Assembly (NCBI RefSeq): GCF_021398715.1
Contig: NZ_CP090347.1
Coordinates: 2,418,001-2,482,000, forward strand
Length of the DNA: 64,000 nt
DNA from: Microbacterium binotii
Lineage (GTDB): Bacteria; Actinomycetota; Actinomycetes; Actinomycetales; Microbacteriaceae
Reading direction: 5' to 3'
In this document: in pieces, positions 28,206 to 36,584 of the stretch
Position numbering within the stretch: the first letter of the stretch is position 1
Layout: every line of letters begins with the position of its first letter
Notes under the pieces: generated by a model
Databases searched by the model: none
The model's input: the letters and a program-made list of their open reading frames with translations, nothing else
Told to the model about the DNA's origin: nothing
Translations under genes and position numbers: made by a program

Positions 28206-28717
28206 AACGAGTCCTTCAGCCGCTGATTCTTCTGCTCGACGATCTGCTCGAGCTCGCGCGCGTACGACTCGAGCCGATCGGCGATACCGGGGTCCCCTGC
28301 GCCCAGGATCCGCGCTGCAAGGATTCCAGCGTTGCGCGCCCCGCCGATCGAGACGGTCGCGACCGGGATCCCGGCCGGCATCTGCACGATGCTCAGCAGC
28401 GAATCCAGCCCGTCCAGGGTCGCGAGCGGAACGGGGACTCCGATGACGGGAAGGGGCGTGACGGAAGCGAGCATTCCCGGCAGGTGCGCCGCACCGCCCG
28501 CACCGGCGATGATCACCCGCAGCCCGCGCGAGCGCGCATCGACGCCGTAGCGGTGCAGCTTCTCGGGAGTGCGGTGCGCCGAGACGACCTCTACCTCGTG
28601 CGGGATGCCGAACTCGGTGAGAGCGGCCGAGGCCTCGTTCATCACACGCCAGTCGGAATCGGAGCCCATGACGACGCCGACCAGGGGCGCCTCGGAGGAA
28701 TGCAGCGGCCGGGTCAC
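28202..28717 (-). CDS. purE: N5-carboxyaminoimidazole ribonucleotide mutase
   Basis: Purine synthesis enzyme that rearranges N5-CAIR to CAIR, the step after PurK. 171 residues. [16 protein letters not shown] binds the phosphate, [14 protein letters not shown] holds the catalytic His, and [15 protein letters not shown] and [30 protein letters not shown] complete the signature of class I PurE. The GTG at 28717 follows a TAGCCT box by 12 bases, so purE seems to have its own leaderless promoter despite lying behind purK. Its stop overlaps the LCP start, which ties a wall-assembly gene to purine synthesis. Confidence 0.97.
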   Translation of the reverse strand: MTRPLHSSEAPLVGVVMGSDSDWRVMNEASAALTEFGIPHEVEVVSAHRTPEKLHRYGVDARSRGLRVIIAGAGGAAHLPGMLASVTPLPVIGVPVPLATLDGLDSLLSIVQMPAGIPVATVSIGGARNAGILAARILGAGDPGIADRLESYARELEQIVEQKNQRLKDSL

Positions 28718-28723
28718 CCGACA

Positions 28724-28729
28724 AGGCTA
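28724..28729 (-). promoter_or_regulatory. -10 box for leaderless purE
   Basis: Minus-strand TAGCCT starting 12 bases before the purE GTG, within the 60-bp gap after purK. Confidence 0.4.
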
Positions 28730-28777
28730 GGCGGCATCACTGGAAGATCACCGCAACGGCGCGCGAGGTCGGACTCG

Positions 28778-29914
28778 TCAGTCCAGGAAGTGCGCGGCGG
28801 CGGCCCTCGCCTCGTAGACCACGTCGTCGAGGTCGTCGCCGGCGACGTTCACATGCCCGACCTTGCGGCCGGGGCGCGGAGCCTTGCCGTAGGTGTGCAC
28901 CTTCGCCGCCGGATGCGCGGACATCGCCGCACCGAAGCGGTCCTCGAGGGTCCCCTCGGCGGGTCCGCCCAGGATGTTGATCATCACCGACCACGGTGCG
29001 CGCACGCCCGGGTCACCCAGCGGGAGGTCGAGCACGGCGCGCAGATGCTGCTCGAACTGGCTCGTGACCGCGCCGTCCTGGCTCCAGTGCCCGCTGTTGT
29101 GCGGACGCATGGCGAGCTCGTTGACGAGCAGTCGCTCATCGGTGGTCTCGAACAGCTCCACCGCCAGCATCCCGGTGACTCCGAGGCCGTCCGCGATCGC
29201 GACGCCGATGCGCTCGGCCTCCGCGGCCACTCGGCCCTGCGCGCCGGGCGCAGGGGCCACGACCTCCGCGCACACACCGTCGCGCTGGACCGTCTCGACC
29301 ACCGGATACGCGACGATGTCGCCCGAGGGGCGCCGCGCGACCTGCTGCGCCAGCTCGCGGCGGAAGTCGACGAGCTCCTCGACCAAAAGAGCGCCGCCGC
29401 GGGCGTCCTCTGCGAGCGCCGTGAACCAGTCCTGCGCCTCGGTCGCCGCCGACACGACACGTACTCCCTTGCCGTCGTAGCCACCGCGCGGCGTCTTCAC
29501 GACCGCGCGATGACCGTGGTCGTCGAGGAACTCCTGCAACTCGTCGACGTTCTCCACGCGCGCCCAGTCGGGCTGGGGCATGCCGAGCTCCGCCAGCCGC
29601 TCGCGCATCTCGAGCTTGTCCTGCGCGAACCGCAGCGCGTCGGGGCCGGGGTGCACGGGGACGCCGTCCGCGACCAGCGCGCGCAGCACATCCTGCGGCA
29701 CGTGCTCGTGATCGAAGGTCAGCACGTCCACGTCGCCGGCGAACGCGCGCACCGTCTCGAGGTCGCGGTAGTCGCCCACCGCCGTCGCGGCGAGCGCCGC
29801 GCTCATCCCCTCGGACTCGGCCAGCACGCGGATCTCGAGTCCGAGTTCCGCCGCCGGAGCGATCATCATCCGGGCAAGCTGTCCGCCGCCCACGACTCCC
29901 ACGCGCACCGCCAT
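28778..29914 (-). CDS. purK: N5-carboxyaminoimidazole ribonucleotide synthase
   Basis: ATP-grasp enzyme that carboxylates aminoimidazole ribonucleotide with bicarbonate and ATP, giving the substrate for PurE. 378 residues. VGVVGGGQLARMM opens the first domain, LTFDHEHVP follows, and RAVVKTPRGGYDGKGVRVV is the ATP-binding loop. LLVNELAMRPHNSGHWSQDGAVTSQFEQHLRAV is the classic PurK signature. The ATG at 29914 has GGAAGGGGAA directly upstream and matches the family N-terminus. Longer readings in this frame do not match the family. Confidence 0.97.
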   Translation of the reverse strand: MAVRVGVVGGGQLARMMIAPAAELGLEIRVLAESEGMSAALAATAVGDYRDLETVRAFAGDVDVLTFDHEHVPQDVLRALVADGVPVHPGPDALRFAQDKLEMRERLAELGMPQPDWARVENVDELQEFLDDHGHRAVVKTPRGGYDGKGVRVVSAATEAQDWFTALAEDARGGALLVEELVDFRRELAQQVARRPSGDIVAYPVVETVQRDGVCAEVVAPAPGAQGRVAAEAERIGVAIADGLGVTGMLAVELFETTDERLLVNELAMRPHNSGHWSQDGAVTSQFEQHLRAVLDLPLGDPGVRAPWSVMINILGGPAEGTLEDRFGAAMSAHPAAKVHTYGKAPRPGRKVGHVNVAGDDLDDVVYEARAAAAHFLD

Positions 29915-29988
29915 GATTCCCCTTCCGGACGCTGACCATTCTTCCTCACGCCGGCGCCCGCTACGGGCACCGTGGGGACGGCGGCGGA

Positions 29989-30546
29989 TCAGGCGGGGGC
30001 GCTGGGCGAGGCGGGAAGCGGTTGCGCGTCGCGGTGGGCGAGGATCTGGTTGACCTCGACCTGGTCGACGAGCACCTCGTGCACCAACTGCACCTGCGGG
30101 ATGCGGCGGATGACGAGCGGCTGCTCCACTCCGTCGTCGAGGATCAAGGTGCCGGTGCGCCAGAGCCGCTGCAGCGGACCTCTGCGCACCGTGATGCGAT
30201 AGCCGCGGACATGGCTGAGCTCGCGGGAACGCCGCCCGAACGCGCCCGAACGTTCGATGACACGACGCGTCGTGACCGTATAGGTATGCGAGAGCCAGGC
30301 GAGAAAGGGGACGACCACGAGCACCAGGACGGCGAGTCCGGCGACCACCAACAGCATCCAGTCCTCGAACGGCGCCGGCAGATTCCCGAGGAAGTAACCC
30401 ACGGCACCGGCGACGCCGATGAGCACAAGGGCGCACCAGAAGAGTCGCCGAGCGTGCTGGCGAGTGCGCACGATACGACGCTCCGGCGCCGCGACACCGG
30501 GTGCGGGTGTCGGCGGGCGGACCCCGAATCCGGTCGGCTGCGTCAC
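29989..30546 (-). CDS. PH-domain (bacterial PH, YdbT/DUF304-like) membrane protein
   Basis: 185 residues from the GTG at 30546, which has GGGAGGG upstream. A Pro-rich N-terminus is followed by two membrane spans (about 33-53 and 60-82). A small beta-rich bacterial PH domain comes next, with [50 protein letters not shown], the usual pattern of an edge strand ending in a TTRRV motif. The function of such proteins is unknown. It lies between birA and purK on the same strand, as commonly seen in actinobacteria. Confidence 0.88.
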   Translation of the reverse strand: MTQPTGFGVRPPTPAPGVAAPERRIVRTRQHARRLFWCALVLIGVAGAVGYFLGNLPAPFEDWMLLVVAGLAVLVLVVVPFLAWLSHTYTVTTRRVIERSGAFGRRSRELSHVRGYRITVRRGPLQRLWRTGTLILDDGVEQPLVIRRIPQVQLVHEVLVDQVEVNQILAHRDAQPLPASPSAPA

Positions 30547-30616
30547 CCTCCCATTGTGCCCTGCGGCGCCGCGCACACGTCGCTCACACGCCCGCCATCA
30601 CGCGACGCGGCGGCAC

Positions 30617-31411
30617 CTACCGGACGTGCGTGACGTCTCCCGCCGCGACGGGGACCTCCGCACCGCCGGTGGACACGACCAGTCGCCCCTCCGCATCGAT
30701 GCGCTCGGCCCGACCTTCCAGCGACGTGCCGTCGGGCAGCGACACCGCCACGTCGCCACCCAGCGTCGTGCAAACGCTGTCGACGGCGGACTGGATGCCC
30801 GCAGCGACCGCGTCGCCGTCGGCGTCGATGAGAGCCATGAGCATGTCGTCGAGACCGCTCAGGTAGTCGGCGAGCAACCTGTCCTCATCGGCCTCCTGCC
30901 CGAGAGCGGCGAAGGAGACCGCCGTCGCCACGGGCAGATCGACCCGCGGCATCCGCGTGTTGACCCCTGCGCCGACCACGACGGCATCGAACTCGCCGGG
31001 TACGGCCTCCGCCAGGATGCCGCAGATCTTCTGCCCGTCCACGAGGACGTCGTTGGGCCACTTCAGCCCCACTGCCTGCGGGATGCCGCGCAGCTGCGCG
31101 GCGATCGCCCGCGTCATCGCGATGCCCGCGATCAGGGGGATCCACCCCCGCGCATGAACGGGCAGAGCGCCCACGCGCACCACCACGGAGACGGCGAGCG
31201 CCGTACCGGCCGGCGTGACCCAGGTACGGTCCAACCGGCCGCGGCCCCGACGCTGGTCGGTCGTCACCAGCACGGACAGATGCGGCCACCCGGCGTCGTC
31301 CGCCAGGACGGCGGCGACCACATCCGCGTTCGTCGAATCGGTCGTCTCGACGACCTGCACCCGGGGGCTGACAGCGGCGGCGAGAGGGTATCCATCGGCA
31401 GGGATCGGCAT
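30617..31411 (-). CDS. birA: Biotin-[acetyl-CoA-carboxylase] ligase
   Basis: Attaches biotin to the carboxyl carrier lysine of acyl-CoA carboxylase. 264 residues, without the N-terminal HTH of enteric BirA, so it should be ligase only. TTDSTNADV binds the substrate, [23 protein letters not shown] is the biotin/ATP loop, [20 protein letters not shown] is the catalytic core, and a small C-terminal SH3-like domain ends at GDVTHVR. I choose ATG 31411 because a TATGGT box begins 13 bases upstream. ATG 31423 would lie inside that box. It is divergent from the carboxylase beta-subunit gene, whose partner alpha chain is its expected substrate. Confidence 0.95.
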   Translation of the reverse strand: MPIPADGYPLAAAVSPRVQVVETTDSTNADVVAAVLADDAGWPHLSVLVTTDQRRGRGRLDRTWVTPAGTALAVSVVVRVGALPVHARGWIPLIAGIAMTRAIAAQLRGIPQAVGLKWPNDVLVDGQKICGILAEAVPGEFDAVVVGAGVNTRMPRVDLPVATAVSFAALGQEADEDRLLADYLSGLDDMLMALIDADGDAVAAGIQSAVDSVCTTLGGDVAVSLPDGTSLEGRAERIDAEGRLVVSTGGAEVPVAAGDVTHVR

Positions 31412-31418
31412 GGGCCAC

Positions 31419-31424
31419 ACCATA
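31419..31424 (-). promoter_or_regulatory. -10 box for leaderless birA
   Basis: Minus-strand TATGGT. Its first base is 13 bases upstream of ATG 31411, which supports that start over ATG 31423. Confidence 0.4.
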
Positions 31425-31466
31425 CTCGCGACCCCCGATCGCACTCCCCCGTTGACAGCGTGAGCT

Positions 31467-31497
31467 CGCGTCTCACGTCGACAGCATCTGAGACAGC
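31467..31497. repeat. Short inverted repeat in the birA/carboxylase divergent region
   Basis: CGCGTCTCA (31467-31475) and TGAGACAGC (31489-31497) give a 6-bp GTCTCA/TGAGAC pairing around 13 nt. The boxes resemble the outer boxes of the 54-bp palindromes elsewhere, but the inner boxes are missing. It could be an operator for the divergent pair or a remnant. A TTGACA lies at 31452-31457 without a matching -10. Confidence 0.35.
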
Positions 31498-31557
31498 CAA
31501 CAGCGGATGCCGCACACACCTGTCGACACCCTCCAACGCCAGGGGAGGCGGCGCCGA

Positions 31558-31563
31558 TAGGGT
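31558..31563 (+). promoter_or_regulatory. -10 box for leaderless carboxylase beta-subunit gene
   Basis: TAGGGT whose first base lies 13 bases before the GTG at 31571. No ribosome site lies between them. Confidence 0.45.
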
Positions 31564-31570
31564 GGAACGC

Positions 31571-33160
31571 GTGACGGACAGCCCCGACCTCTCGACCACC
31601 GCAGGCAAGATCGCCGACCTGCGCCAGCGCTATCAGGAAGCGGTCGTCGACGCCGAGAAGAACGCCCAGACGAAACAGCACGCGAAAGACAAGCTCACGG
31701 CACGTGAGCGCATCGAGCTGCTCGTCGATCACGGCAGTTTCGTGGAGATGGACGAGTACGTGCGTCACCGCACGACGGCCTTCGGCATGGAGCGCTCGCG
31801 TCCGTACGGCGACTCCGTCGTGATCGGAACCGGCACCATCCACGGTCGCACGGTCGCCGTGTATGCGCAGGACTTCTCCACCTTCGGCGGCTCGCTCGGC
31901 GAAGTCGCCGGCGACAAGATCATCAAGATCATGGAGTTCGCGCTGCGCGCGGGCTGCCCCTGCATCGGCATCCTCGACTCGGGCGGAGCCCGCATCCAGG
32001 AGGGCGTGGTGGCGCTCGGCAAGTACGGCGAGATCTTCCGCCTGAACACCGCGGCATCCGGCGTGATCCCGCAGATCTCGCTCATCATGGGTCCGGCGGC
32101 GGGTGGAGCGGTCTACTCCCCCGCCCTCACCGACTTCGTCATCATGGTCGACAAGACGAGCCAGATGTTCGTGACCGGACCCGACGTCATCAAGACGGTC
32201 ACGGGCGAGGACGTCGGGATGGAGGAGCTGGGCGGTGCCCTCACGCACAACACACGCTCCGGCGTCGCGCATTACCTCGCCGAGGACGAGGATGACGCGA
32301 TCGACTACGCCCGCACGCTGATCGGCTTCCTCCCCGACAACAACATGTCCGAGGTCCCGGGCTACGAGGGCGTCTTCGAGTTCGAGACGACGGATGCGGA
32401 CCGCGCGCTCAACGCGGTGATCCCCGACTCGCCGAACCAGCCCTACGACATCCACCAGGTCATCGAGCACGTGGTGGACGACGGGGAGTTCCTCGAGGTC
32501 CAGCCCCTCTTCGCCCCGAACATCGTGATCGGCTTCGGCCGCGTCGAGGGCCGCACGGTCGGCGTCATCGCCAACCAGCCCTCGCAGATGGCGGGAACGC
32601 TCAACATCGACGCGGGAGAGAAGGCCAGCCGCTTCGTCCGATTCTGCGACGCATTCTCCATCCCGATCGTGACGCTCGTCGACGTGCCGGGCTATCTGCC
32701 CGGCACCGACCAGGAGTGGACGGGCGTCATCCGCCGCGGAGCGAAGCTGCTCTACGCCTACGCCGAGGCGACCGTCCCGCTCGTCACCGTGATCCTGCGC
32801 AAGGCCTACGGCGGTGCCTACATCGTGATGGGCTCCAAGCAGCTGGGCGCCGACATCAACCTGGCCTGGCCGACCGCGGAGATCGCCGTCATGGGCGGGC
32901 AGGGAGCGGTGAACATCCTCTACCGCGGCGAGATCAAGCGTGCCGAAGAAGCCGGCGAGGACGTCGCCGCGGTGCGTGCACGGCTGGCGAACGAGTACAC
33001 GTACAACGTGGCATCCCCCTTCCTCGCGGCCGAGCGCGGCGAGCTGGACGGGATCATCGAACCCGCTCAGACCCGCGTCGCGATCGCGAAGGCGCTGCGC
33101 TCCCTGCGCGGCAAGCGCGCCAGCCTGCCGCCGAAGAAGCACGGGAACATCCCGCTATGA
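31571..33160 (+). CDS. Acyl-CoA carboxylase beta subunit (carboxyltransferase)
   Basis: 529 residues. It transfers the carboxyl group from biotin to acetyl- or propionyl-CoA, making malonyl- or methylmalonyl-CoA for lipid synthesis. The crotonase-like halves show [23 protein letters not shown] and [22 protein letters not shown] (oxyanion hole), then [34 protein letters not shown] and [18 protein letters not shown]. The GTG at 31571 is directly behind a TAGGGT box, and in-frame sequence upstream lies antisense to birA. Its stop overlaps the epsilon-subunit start (ATGA). Acyl preference cannot be read safely. Confidence 0.95.
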   Translation: MTDSPDLSTTAGKIADLRQRYQEAVVDAEKNAQTKQHAKDKLTARERIELLVDHGSFVEMDEYVRHRTTAFGMERSRPYGDSVVIGTGTIHGRTVAVYAQDFSTFGGSLGEVAGDKIIKIMEFALRAGCPCIGILDSGGARIQEGVVALGKYGEIFRLNTAASGVIPQISLIMGPAAGGAVYSPALTDFVIMVDKTSQMFVTGPDVIKTVTGEDVGMEELGGALTHNTRSGVAHYLAEDEDDAIDYARTLIGFLPDNNMSEVPGYEGVFEFETTDADRALNAVIPDSPNQPYDIHQVIEHVVDDGEFLEVQPLFAPNIVIGFGRVEGRTVGVIANQPSQMAGTLNIDAGEKASRFVRFCDAFSIPIVTLVDVPGYLPGTDQEWTGVIRRGAKLLYAYAEATVPLVTVILRKAYGGAYIVMGSKQLGADINLAWPTAEIAVMGGQGAVNILYRGEIKRAEEAGEDVAAVRARLANEYTYNVASPFLAAERGELDGIIEPAQTRVAIAKALRSLRGKRASLPPKKHGNIPL

Positions 33161-33384
33161 CCCTCGAGGAATCGGGCGAAGCGCTGCGGATCGACGTACG
33201 CAAGGGGAATCCGGACGAGGTGGAGCTCGCGGCGGCGATCGCGGTCGTCGCCGCCGCCTACCGGCAGGAGGAGCAGGGCGCGGTGGCCGCCGAGCCGATC
33301 CGGCGCTCCGCGTGGTCACTGTCGCAGCGCGGGCTCCGACAGCCGCTCCGGCGTGAAGCCGGATGGGGCGGATACAGCGGCTGA
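33157..33384 (+). CDS. Acyl-CoA carboxylase epsilon subunit
   Basis: 75-residue protein of the actinobacterial ACC-epsilon family (PF13822), which stabilises the alpha/beta complex. The N-terminal [26 protein letters not shown] and the C-terminal [24 protein letters not shown] (W and GW near the end) are the conserved parts. ATG 33157 overlaps the beta-subunit stop, the usual arrangement. Transcription probably continues through the next 180 bases to a strong terminator. Confidence 0.92.
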   Translation: MTLEESGEALRIDVRKGNPDEVELAAAIAVVAAAYRQEEQGAVAAEPIRRSAWSLSQRGLRQPLRREAGWGGYSG

Positions 33385-33560
33385 GGCACGCCGGAGGGCG
33401 CCGACGCAGGTGTCCCCCAAAGTACCTACAGACACTCCCCGCACCCCGTTCGCATACTGGAGGAGCTGGAACGCATCTTCGCGTTCGATCGGCCCGTTGA
33501 CCGTCAGGGTGCACCAACCGGGTTCGATCTTGCGGGTGGTTTTCGGGTAACCACTCGCCC
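33385..33560 (+). ncRNA. Candidate small RNA or structured 3' UTR
   Basis: This gene-free stretch follows the epsilon-subunit gene and leads to a T-tailed terminator. It contains GAACGC/GCGTTC (33469-33486) and a 10-bp hairpin with one G-T pair (33532-33541 with 33549-33558). A frame of 65 codons (33353-33550, plus) crosses it but starts inside the previous gene, has no ribosome site and ends in the loop of a hairpin. A minus-strand frame is also open but would be read through the terminator. I favour an RNA over a protein. No known RNA family was recognised. Confidence 0.35.
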
Positions 33561-33608
33561 GGAGACGAGGGGCGAGCGACTCGCCGCCCCTCGTCTCCTT
33601 TCCTTTTG
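33561..33608 (+). terminator. Rho-independent terminator
   Basis: Perfect 14-bp arms (33561-33574 and 33585-33598; GGAGACGAGGGGCG and its complement) with a 10-nt loop, followed by TTTCCTTTT. It is one of the few hairpins in the window with a real T-tract, and it ends plus-strand transcription of the carboxylase genes. Confidence 0.88.
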
Positions 33609-33646
33609 ACGGTGCAGGCGCACCGCGGCTCGCAGGACCGCGGGAC

Positions 33647-34693
33647 TCAGCCGGCCGGGTGCTCGATCTCGCGCCAGAGATCCACGCTGTCCTCGTCGGA
33701 CAGACCGAGAGTCGATGAGGCGCGTCCGACGACGGTGACGGCGACCCGCTCGTCGGGCGAGGTGCGGATGTAGAGGCGCTCGGATCGCGCCGAGCGCAGC
33801 GTCTGGGCGAGTTCGGCGCGGATGACGTGCAGCTGCTCTTCGGCAAGCCCGTCCAGACCGCCCTCGTCGAACATCGTGACCATGGCACCGCGCCTGCGCG
33901 CCGCATCCAATGCCTCGCGCACATCGGCGTCCAGGAGACGCGGCCCGCGCAGTTCATCGCGCAGACGCCCCTCGGCGATGCGGGCATCGGTGCGCTCGTC
34001 CTCCGAGAGGCGGCCGCCGGTCGCGATCGTGCGCGCCAGCACCGGACCGGCCACGGCGAGCGCGCGCTGCACCTGGATTCGCCGCTCCCGTTGCTGCGAC
34101 CCCTGCGCCGCCTGCACGGCCGATGCGGTGCGCTGCAGTTCGCCGAGCCGTTCGGTGTCGCGCGCCGCGCGGTCCAGCGCGAACGTGAAGAAGTGGGCGC
34201 CGGTCACCCAGACCACCGAACCCACCAGTCCGAGACCGAGCGCGGGAATCGGCCCGAGGAGCACCATCGACCACCCCGCGAGCACCGCGGTGCCGCTCCA
34301 GGCCGCCCACGGCCTCCGGCGGATGACGAGGATGGTCATCAGAGCTCCCAGGCCTCCGATGTACCACGTGGCGTACTGCTCGGTGCGAGCCTCCGGCGGG
34401 ATCGCCACGGAGATCAGCGGCGGCAGCACCATCGAGACCAGCAGCGCCGCCACGCACAGCCACATGGGCAGCCGGTCGCTCCCCCGCGCAACGGTGATCT
34501 CCTGGCTGCGCGTGCGCAGTCCCGAGGTCATCCCCCAGAAGATGCAGAGCCACGCGACGAGGAGGAAGAGGATGAGCGCGCTCCACAGCAGAAGCGGCTC
34601 GCGAACGGGACCGGTGACCCATGAGGCGCGCGCGACGAGGAAGCCGGTGAAGGCGAGGCCGAGCATCATGACGACGAATCGGATGCTGATCAT
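33647..34693 (-). CDS. Membrane protein of a two-component operon, degenerate kinase-like
   Basis: 348 residues from ATG 34693, which overlaps the kinase stop (ATGA). Six or so membrane spans fill residues 1-175. Then comes a coiled-coil-like helix (RAARDTERLGELQRTASAVQAAQGSQQRERRIQVQRAL) and a small domain with RLRDELRGPRLLDADVREALDAARRRGAMVTMFDEGG. The layout of spans, helix and C-terminal domain imitates a sensor kinase, but there is no phospho-acceptor His, no N-box Asn and no G-box. I do not know a function. Translation coupled to the kinase and regulator suggests it senses or modulates the same signal. Confidence 0.75.
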   Translation of the reverse strand: MISIRFVVMMLGLAFTGFLVARASWVTGPVREPLLLWSALILFLLVAWLCIFWGMTSGLRTRSQEITVARGSDRLPMWLCVAALLVSMVLPPLISVAIPPEARTEQYATWYIGGLGALMTILVIRRRPWAAWSGTAVLAGWSMVLLGPIPALGLGLVGSVVWVTGAHFFTFALDRAARDTERLGELQRTASAVQAAQGSQQRERRIQVQRALAVAGPVLARTIATGGRLSEDERTDARIAEGRLRDELRGPRLLDADVREALDAARRRGAMVTMFDEGGLDGLAEEQLHVIRAELAQTLRSARSERLYIRTSPDERVAVTVVGRASSTLGLSDEDSVDLWREIEHPAG

Positions 34694-35928
34694 GGGCCCA
34701 CCGCCCGCCACGTCATCGTCACCCGGGTTCCGTCCTTGGAGGAGACCACGTCGGCGCTCCCGCCGAACGCGCTCACCCGCGCCAGGATGGATGCACGGAT
34801 GCCGAGCCGGTCAGCGGGAACGTCGTCGATGTCGAAGCCGGGCCCGCTGTCGGCGACGACGATGACCACACGGCCGGGCCGCGCACTGCCGCTCACGCGC
34901 ACCACGAGCCCCGTCCCCGCGGCGTGCTCCACCGCATTGGAGATGGCTTGGGCTGCTGCGAGCGCCAGCGCCCGCGCAACCCGGCCGGGCACCTCGGGGG
35001 TGTCGGGGTCGAGGTCGACGACGAGCTCCGCCGGGCAGCGTGCATCATCGATCGTCCGCCGGATGTCGGCCACGATCGCCTCCGCCGGCACCGGCGCGTC
35101 GCTGCCTTCGCCGACATCCCGATCGGTGTTCGCCAGCCGGGTCAGGGCCTCGCGGGCCATGGAGACGGCCAGATCGCGCTCACGCGGTGTCTCGGCACGT
35201 TCCGCGGCCAGCAGCGCCGCCAGCACGCTGTCGTGCATGAGCGCCGCGACCGCGACGCGTTCGCGTTCCGTGGCGTTCACGGCGGCGGCTTGCGCGTAGG
35301 AGCTCACCGCGCGCAGGCGCCGCTCGTCGATCGTCGAGGACGCGGTGCGGAACGTCCACGCGAGCATCATCAGAACGCTCCCCAGGATGAGGGAGAAGGA
35401 GGTGTCCAGCGACACCGCGATCCACGCATCCGCCACGAAGCGCAGCTCGATCATCCGGACGAGCCCGTACACGAAAGGCAGGAGCACGGTGATCGCGACG
35501 TGGGCGGGACGAGGAAAGACGATGACGCTCGCCACGGTGGCGACGGTCACCAGGAAGTAGATCCACGGCTGATACGTGATCGCGGTCTCCGACCCGGCCG
35601 TGGCCCATGGCCAGACGACGAGGGACGCGGTGTAGGCGACGACGAAGAAGCGTCCGCCGAAGAGCGTGAAGCGGCCAGTGAAGAACGTGACCTCCATGAC
35701 CACGAACGGGACGAAGACCACGAGCATGAGAGCGAGCTCCCACCCCTCCCGCACGTCCCGCGCTCCCAGGGCCGCGAAGAAGGCCTGCGCGCCGAGTGCG
35801 CCGAAGGCGAGGGCGACCGACACCGCCATGACGCGCTCGACCCGCTCCCGCGTGAACGAGGCGATGCCGGGGATACCGGTGCTCTCGAGCTCTTCGCGGA
35901 GGACCCGTAACGGTCGGCTATCGGTCAT
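34690..35928 (-). CDS. Membrane sensor histidine kinase
   Basis: 412 residues. About six membrane spans (roughly 33-185) are followed by a dimerisation helix whose AALMHDSVLAALLAAE carries the probable phospho-acceptor His232, in the manner of NarL/DesK-type kinases. The ATP-binding domain has AAAQAISNAVEHAAGTGLVV (N-box), VVIVVADSGPGFDIDDVPADRLGIRASI (G-boxes) and GTRVTMTW at the end. Its start overlaps the end of the response-regulator gene by 11 bases and its stop overlaps the next gene, so all three are one translational unit. The signal is unknown; the many spans point to a membrane or envelope cue. Confidence 0.92.
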   Translation of the reverse strand: MTDSRPLRVLREELESTGIPGIASFTRERVERVMAVSVALAFGALGAQAFFAALGARDVREGWELALMLVVFVPFVVMEVTFFTGRFTLFGGRFFVVAYTASLVVWPWATAGSETAITYQPWIYFLVTVATVASVIVFPRPAHVAITVLLPFVYGLVRMIELRFVADAWIAVSLDTSFSLILGSVLMMLAWTFRTASSTIDERRLRAVSSYAQAAAVNATERERVAVAALMHDSVLAALLAAERAETPRERDLAVSMAREALTRLANTDRDVGEGSDAPVPAEAIVADIRRTIDDARCPAELVVDLDPDTPEVPGRVARALALAAAQAISNAVEHAAGTGLVVRVSGSARPGRVVIVVADSGPGFDIDDVPADRLGIRASILARVSAFGGSADVVSSKDGTRVTMTWRAVGP

Positions 35929-36580
35929 GGGCGCCCACCGACTGCTCCGTGAGCAGTCCGTCCTCCAGCGCGCGCCGCAGCAGGTCGACCTTGGTGGGAG
36001 CGGGCCTGCCGACCTCGACGTACTTCACGCGGATGCGCGTGATGTTCTCCTTGGCTGTCGAGAAGGCGATACCCAGGCGATCGGCCACGATCTTCAGGGG
36101 AAGCCCCGCGGCGTACAGCTTCAGCACCTCGCGTTCGCGCGTCGAGAGCTGGGCATCCGCGAAAGCACGGTCCCCTTCGATCGCACTGGCCCACTCGACG
36201 GTGTTCAGCACGTCCCCCCTCGCCACCGTCGCGATCGCTCCGACGACGTCCGAGATCGGCGAGGCCTTGCTGATGACGCCGACCGCTCCGGCGAGCAGGG
36301 CTTCGCGCACGGATGCGGGCCGATCCGCGACGCTGTAGATGATCACCGCCGAGCCGTCGCCCGTCAACCGGGTGACGTTCTCGGTGACCGTCGTGCCGTC
36401 GCCGAGGGTGAGATCCAGCACCACGACGTCGGCCTGCTCTCCCCCGTCCGCGCGCCACGCGAGGTACGACGTGACGGACGCTCCGGAATAGACGACGTCG
36501 GTCGTGCCGGTCCGCGCGCAGGCGGCCTCCACCCCGAGCCGCACCGACTCGTGGTCGTCGATGAAGGCGACGCGCGTCAT
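35918..36580 (-). CDS. LuxR/NarL-type response regulator
   Basis: 220 residues. The receiver domain (1 to about 120) starts VAFIDDHESVRLGVE, has the phospho-acceptor Asp in VVVLDLTLGDG (about residue 55) and Lys in GVISKASP. The C-terminal LuxR HTH is LSTREREVLKLYAAGLPLKIVADRLGIAFSTAKENITRIRVKY. It is the first gene of a three-gene signalling operon with the kinase and a kinase-like membrane protein. A TAGCAT box begins 12 bases before the ATG and overlaps the end of the methyltransferase gene, so the mRNA is probably leaderless. Targets are not evident. Confidence 0.94.
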   Translation of the reverse strand: MTRVAFIDDHESVRLGVEAACARTGTTDVVYSGASVTSYLAWRADGGEQADVVVLDLTLGDGTTVTENVTRLTGDGSAVIIYSVADRPASVREALLAGAVGVISKASPISDVVGAIATVARGDVLNTVEWASAIEGDRAFADAQLSTREREVLKLYAAGLPLKIVADRLGIAFSTAKENITRIRVKYVEVGRPAPTKVDLLRRALEDGLLTEQSVGAHDR

Positions 36581-36584
36581 GCGC

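Noticed and set aside
31412..33142. A minus-strand frame continuous with birA, which would make an 841-residue fusion
   Set aside because: The upper part is antisense to the carboxylase beta subunit. birA has its own start and -10 box at 31411-31424.
33521..33530. GGTTCGATCT looking like a tRNA T-loop
   Set aside because: The required stem pairing and the rest of a cloverleaf are missing on both strands.
33353..33550. A 65-codon plus-strand frame as a small protein gene
   Set aside because: It starts inside the epsilon-subunit gene, has no ribosome site and stops in the loop of a hairpin. Kept only as part of the RNA candidate.
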